Origin: Stomatobaculum longum
Lineage (GTDB): Bacteria > Bacillota > Clostridia > Lachnospirales > Lachnospiraceae
Direction: 5' to 3'
DNA length: 5,892 nt
Assembly (NCBI GenBank): GCA_905370385.1
Contig: CAJPKN010000095.1
Span: forward strand, 1-5,892
Shown here: positions 4,475-5,892 of the stretch, piece by piece
Position numbering within the stretch: the first letter of the stretch is position 1
How the letters are laid out: each line of letters begins with the position of its first letter
Position numbers and translations under genes: made by a program
Notes under the pieces: model-generated
What the model saw: the letters and a program-made list of their open reading frames with translations, nothing else
Database searches by the model: none
What the model was told of the DNA's origin: nothing

Positions 4475-5793
4475 AGCCGCTCCGCCTCTTACAGCGCCGC
4501 ATCATCGCGACAAACCTCTTCTTTGTGCTGATACTGCTCCTCGGCATCCTGACCGCACTCTTTTTGAATGCCCGTGCCCGCTCCATGAAGGAGGCAGGCC
4601 GTTATCTCGCTGCGGAGCTCCGCTTTGCGAGCTTCTTTTCCGAGCATGAGAGCGAGGCAAGCAGCTCGTCGGATGAAATCGGACCGCCGCCGGACGGCGC
4701 GCAAGCAGCCACGGCATACTACCCCTATGTTGTTTTTTCGAGAGACAGTAGCAGCGACTCTTATACCGTCTCCAGAAGCTACGATCTAAACTTAAGCGAC
4801 GCGGATACCGCCCGTCTACAAAGCTTGCTGCAACGTATCGCGGACAGCGATACCGGTTCGGAGAAAAAAGGACCGCCCGAGCGCCCGGGAGAAAACGAAA
4901 GCCTGACCCCTGCCTTTTCTTCCTATTATTACTTGCAGGGGAGACAGACCGGAAAGCGCGTTTTCCTCGTCACCTCGCTCGACAAGCTGAACGCCTCACT
5001 GCTCCGCTTTGCCCTGCAGCTCGGCGGCATCTTCCTGCTCGCCGGCTTCCTCATCTTCGGGCTCAGCTTCTTTCTGGCACGCATGAGCTTACGCCCGGTC
5101 GAGCACGCCTTTTCCGAACAGCAGCGCTTTGTACAGGATGCCTCGCATGAGCTGAAAACCCCGCTCACGGTGATACTCGCGAACCTCTCGATTTTAAAAT
5201 CCCGCCCCGCAGCCACGATTCAAGAGGAAATGCTCTGGATACAAAATACCGAGACCGAGGCGCGCCGCATGCAGGAGCTCACCGAACGCCTGCTCTTCCT
5301 CGCAAAGGCAGATTCCAAGCGCCTCTCACCGAAAATAGAGCGCCTCTCGCTCTCGCAGCTCACCGAGGCCGCGGCACTCCCCTTTACCGCGCTCGCCTTT
5401 GAGCGCGGGCTTACCCTTGAGACCAAACTCGAAGCCGAGCTCTATGTAAAGGGCGATGCCCAGGCTCTCACCCAGCTCCTCGCTATTTTGATCGACAACG
5501 CGCTCAAGTACGCGAAATCCGGCAGCGTGGTCACCGTACGGCTCGCCCGGCAGAAAAAGCAGACCCTGCTCTCCGTACATAACGAGGGGGAAGTCATCCC
5601 GCAGGATGCGCTCCCCCATCTCTTCGATCGTTTTTATCGCGTGGACAAATCGCGCGCCCGTGCGCAGGGCGGTTACGATCTCGGTCTCTCCATCGCAAAG
5701 ACCATAGCGCATGCTCACGGCGGCGATATTCGCGTCGAGAGCTCCGCCGAACACGGCACCTGTTTCACGACTACCCTGCCGCTCTCAGAATAA
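4471..5793 (+). CDS. Membrane sensor histidine kinase, HAMP-less, partner of the response regulator
   Basis: This encodes a 440-residue kinase expected to autophosphorylate and pass phosphate to the upstream regulator. TM1 spans about 12-33, an extracytoplasmic region about 34-180, and TM2 about 183-204. Only some 20 residues separate TM2 from the H box, so no HAMP domain fits; the linker SLRPVEHAFSEQQRFVQDAS is typical of this class. The H box is SHELKTPL with H226; the N box is ILIDNALKYA with N343; the F box is LFDRFYRVD (384-392). The G1 box reads HNEGEVIPQD, with N371 in place of the usual Asp, and the G2 box reads GGYDLGLSIA, with D403 where Gly is usual. The sensor region has no recognised domain. 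It holds two Pro/Ser/Asp/Glu-rich stretches (59-76 and 126-145) that look disordered. The ATG overlaps the regulator stop by 4 nt. No terminator follows, and its last 9 nt overlap the convergent downstream gene. Confidence 0.93.
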   Translation: MKPLRLLQRRIIATNLFFVLILLLGILTALFLNARARSMKEAGRYLAAELRFASFFSEHESEASSSSDEIGPPPDGAQAATAYYPYVVFSRDSSSDSYTVSRSYDLNLSDADTARLQSLLQRIADSDTGSEKKGPPERPGENESLTPAFSSYYYLQGRQTGKRVFLVTSLDKLNASLLRFALQLGGIFLLAGFLIFGLSFFLARMSLRPVEHAFSEQQRFVQDASHELKTPLTVILANLSILKSRPAATIQEEMLWIQNTETEARRMQELTERLLFLAKADSKRLSPKIERLSLSQLTEAAALPFTALAFERGLTLETKLEAELYVKGDAQALTQLLAILIDNALKYAKSGSVVTVRLARQKKQTLLSVHNEGEVIPQDALPHLFDRFYRVDKSRARAQGGYDLGLSIAKTIAHAHGGDIRVESSAEHGTCFTTTLPLSE

Positions 5794-5892
5794 GTTGCGG
5801 GGATCCTCCGGAAACAGCGCCTGATTCCGCGGCAAAACCTGATAGAAATCCGCAAAGACACGGTTGCTGAGATCGATGCCCCGCTCCGTGAG
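5785..5892 (-). CDS. C-terminal end of a HemW/HemN-like radical-SAM coproporphyrinogen III oxidase-type protein (tentative), start outside window
   Basis: Thirty-five codons without a stop run on the minus strand from the window edge to a TGA at 5787-5785. The encoded end LTERGIDLSNRVFADF, followed by a polar tail ending in NLF, resembles the conserved C-terminus of HemW/HemN-like proteins, where an LT-x-x-G-x-D-x-SN-x-V motif precedes the final helix. HemW proteins are radical-SAM family members linked to heme handling; HemZ-type proteins share this ending. The catalytic CxxxCxxC motif lies outside the window, so the assignment rests on the tail alone. The gene is convergent with the histidine kinase, overlapping it by 9 nt. 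It would be a housekeeping neighbour rather than part of the two-component module. Confidence 0.55.
   Translation of the reverse strand, partial: LTERGIDLSNRVFADFYQVLPRNQALFPEDPRNLF

Noticed and set aside
5326..5754. Minus-strand open frame of 142 codons inside the kinase gene
   Set aside because: It lies antisense to the conserved catalytic domain of the kinase and shows no ribosome site or family signature.

Overview
The window looks like chromosomal DNA from a low-G+C-lineage Gram-positive (Firmicutes/Clostridia), most likely Lachnospiraceae. By eye the base composition is in the mid-50s % GC. Three things point there: strong purine-rich Shine-Dalgarno sites (AAGGAG, AGGAGG, GCGGAGG), a Cthe_2159-type beta-helix lipoprotein that is typical of Clostridia, and an OmpR/HAMP-less histidine kinase pair of the style common in that family. 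This placement is inferred from protein style, not from a marker gene. No tRNA, rRNA, IS element, phage gene or CRISPR array is visible.

Layout, left to right. Positions 1-2238 hold a compact minus-strand operon read right to left: an OGG1-type 8-oxoguanine DNA glycosylase (GTG start at 2238), a GNAT acetyltransferase (18 nt downstream), and a TauE/SafE membrane permease (7 nt downstream) that runs off the left edge. A sigma-A-like promoter lies at 2275-2303. Positions 2313-2389 hold two consecutive hairpins with T-tracts that end the next minus-strand gene. Positions 2396-3724 encode an exported lipoprotein with a Cthe_2159-like carbohydrate-binding beta-helix. A 69-bp divergent intergenic region (3725-3793) carries facing promoters and a direct repeat. 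Positions 3794-5793 encode a plus-strand two-component system, a response regulator and a sensor kinase overlapping by ATGA. The right edge holds the last 35 codons of a minus-strand gene whose C-terminus looks like HemW/HemN; its stop lies inside the end of the kinase gene.

How the parts may work together: the two-component system and the surface lipoprotein share a short, probably mutually regulated divergent promoter region. The simplest model is an envelope or polysaccharide-sensing regulator that controls its neighbouring surface protein and possibly itself. The glycosylase operon appears to be a separate unit, insulated by the double terminator. I see no clearly new multi-gene system. 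The most interesting points are an OGG family member with a changed opposite-base reading motif, a histidine kinase with non-consensus G1 and G2 ATP boxes, and the divergent lipoprotein/two-component module.
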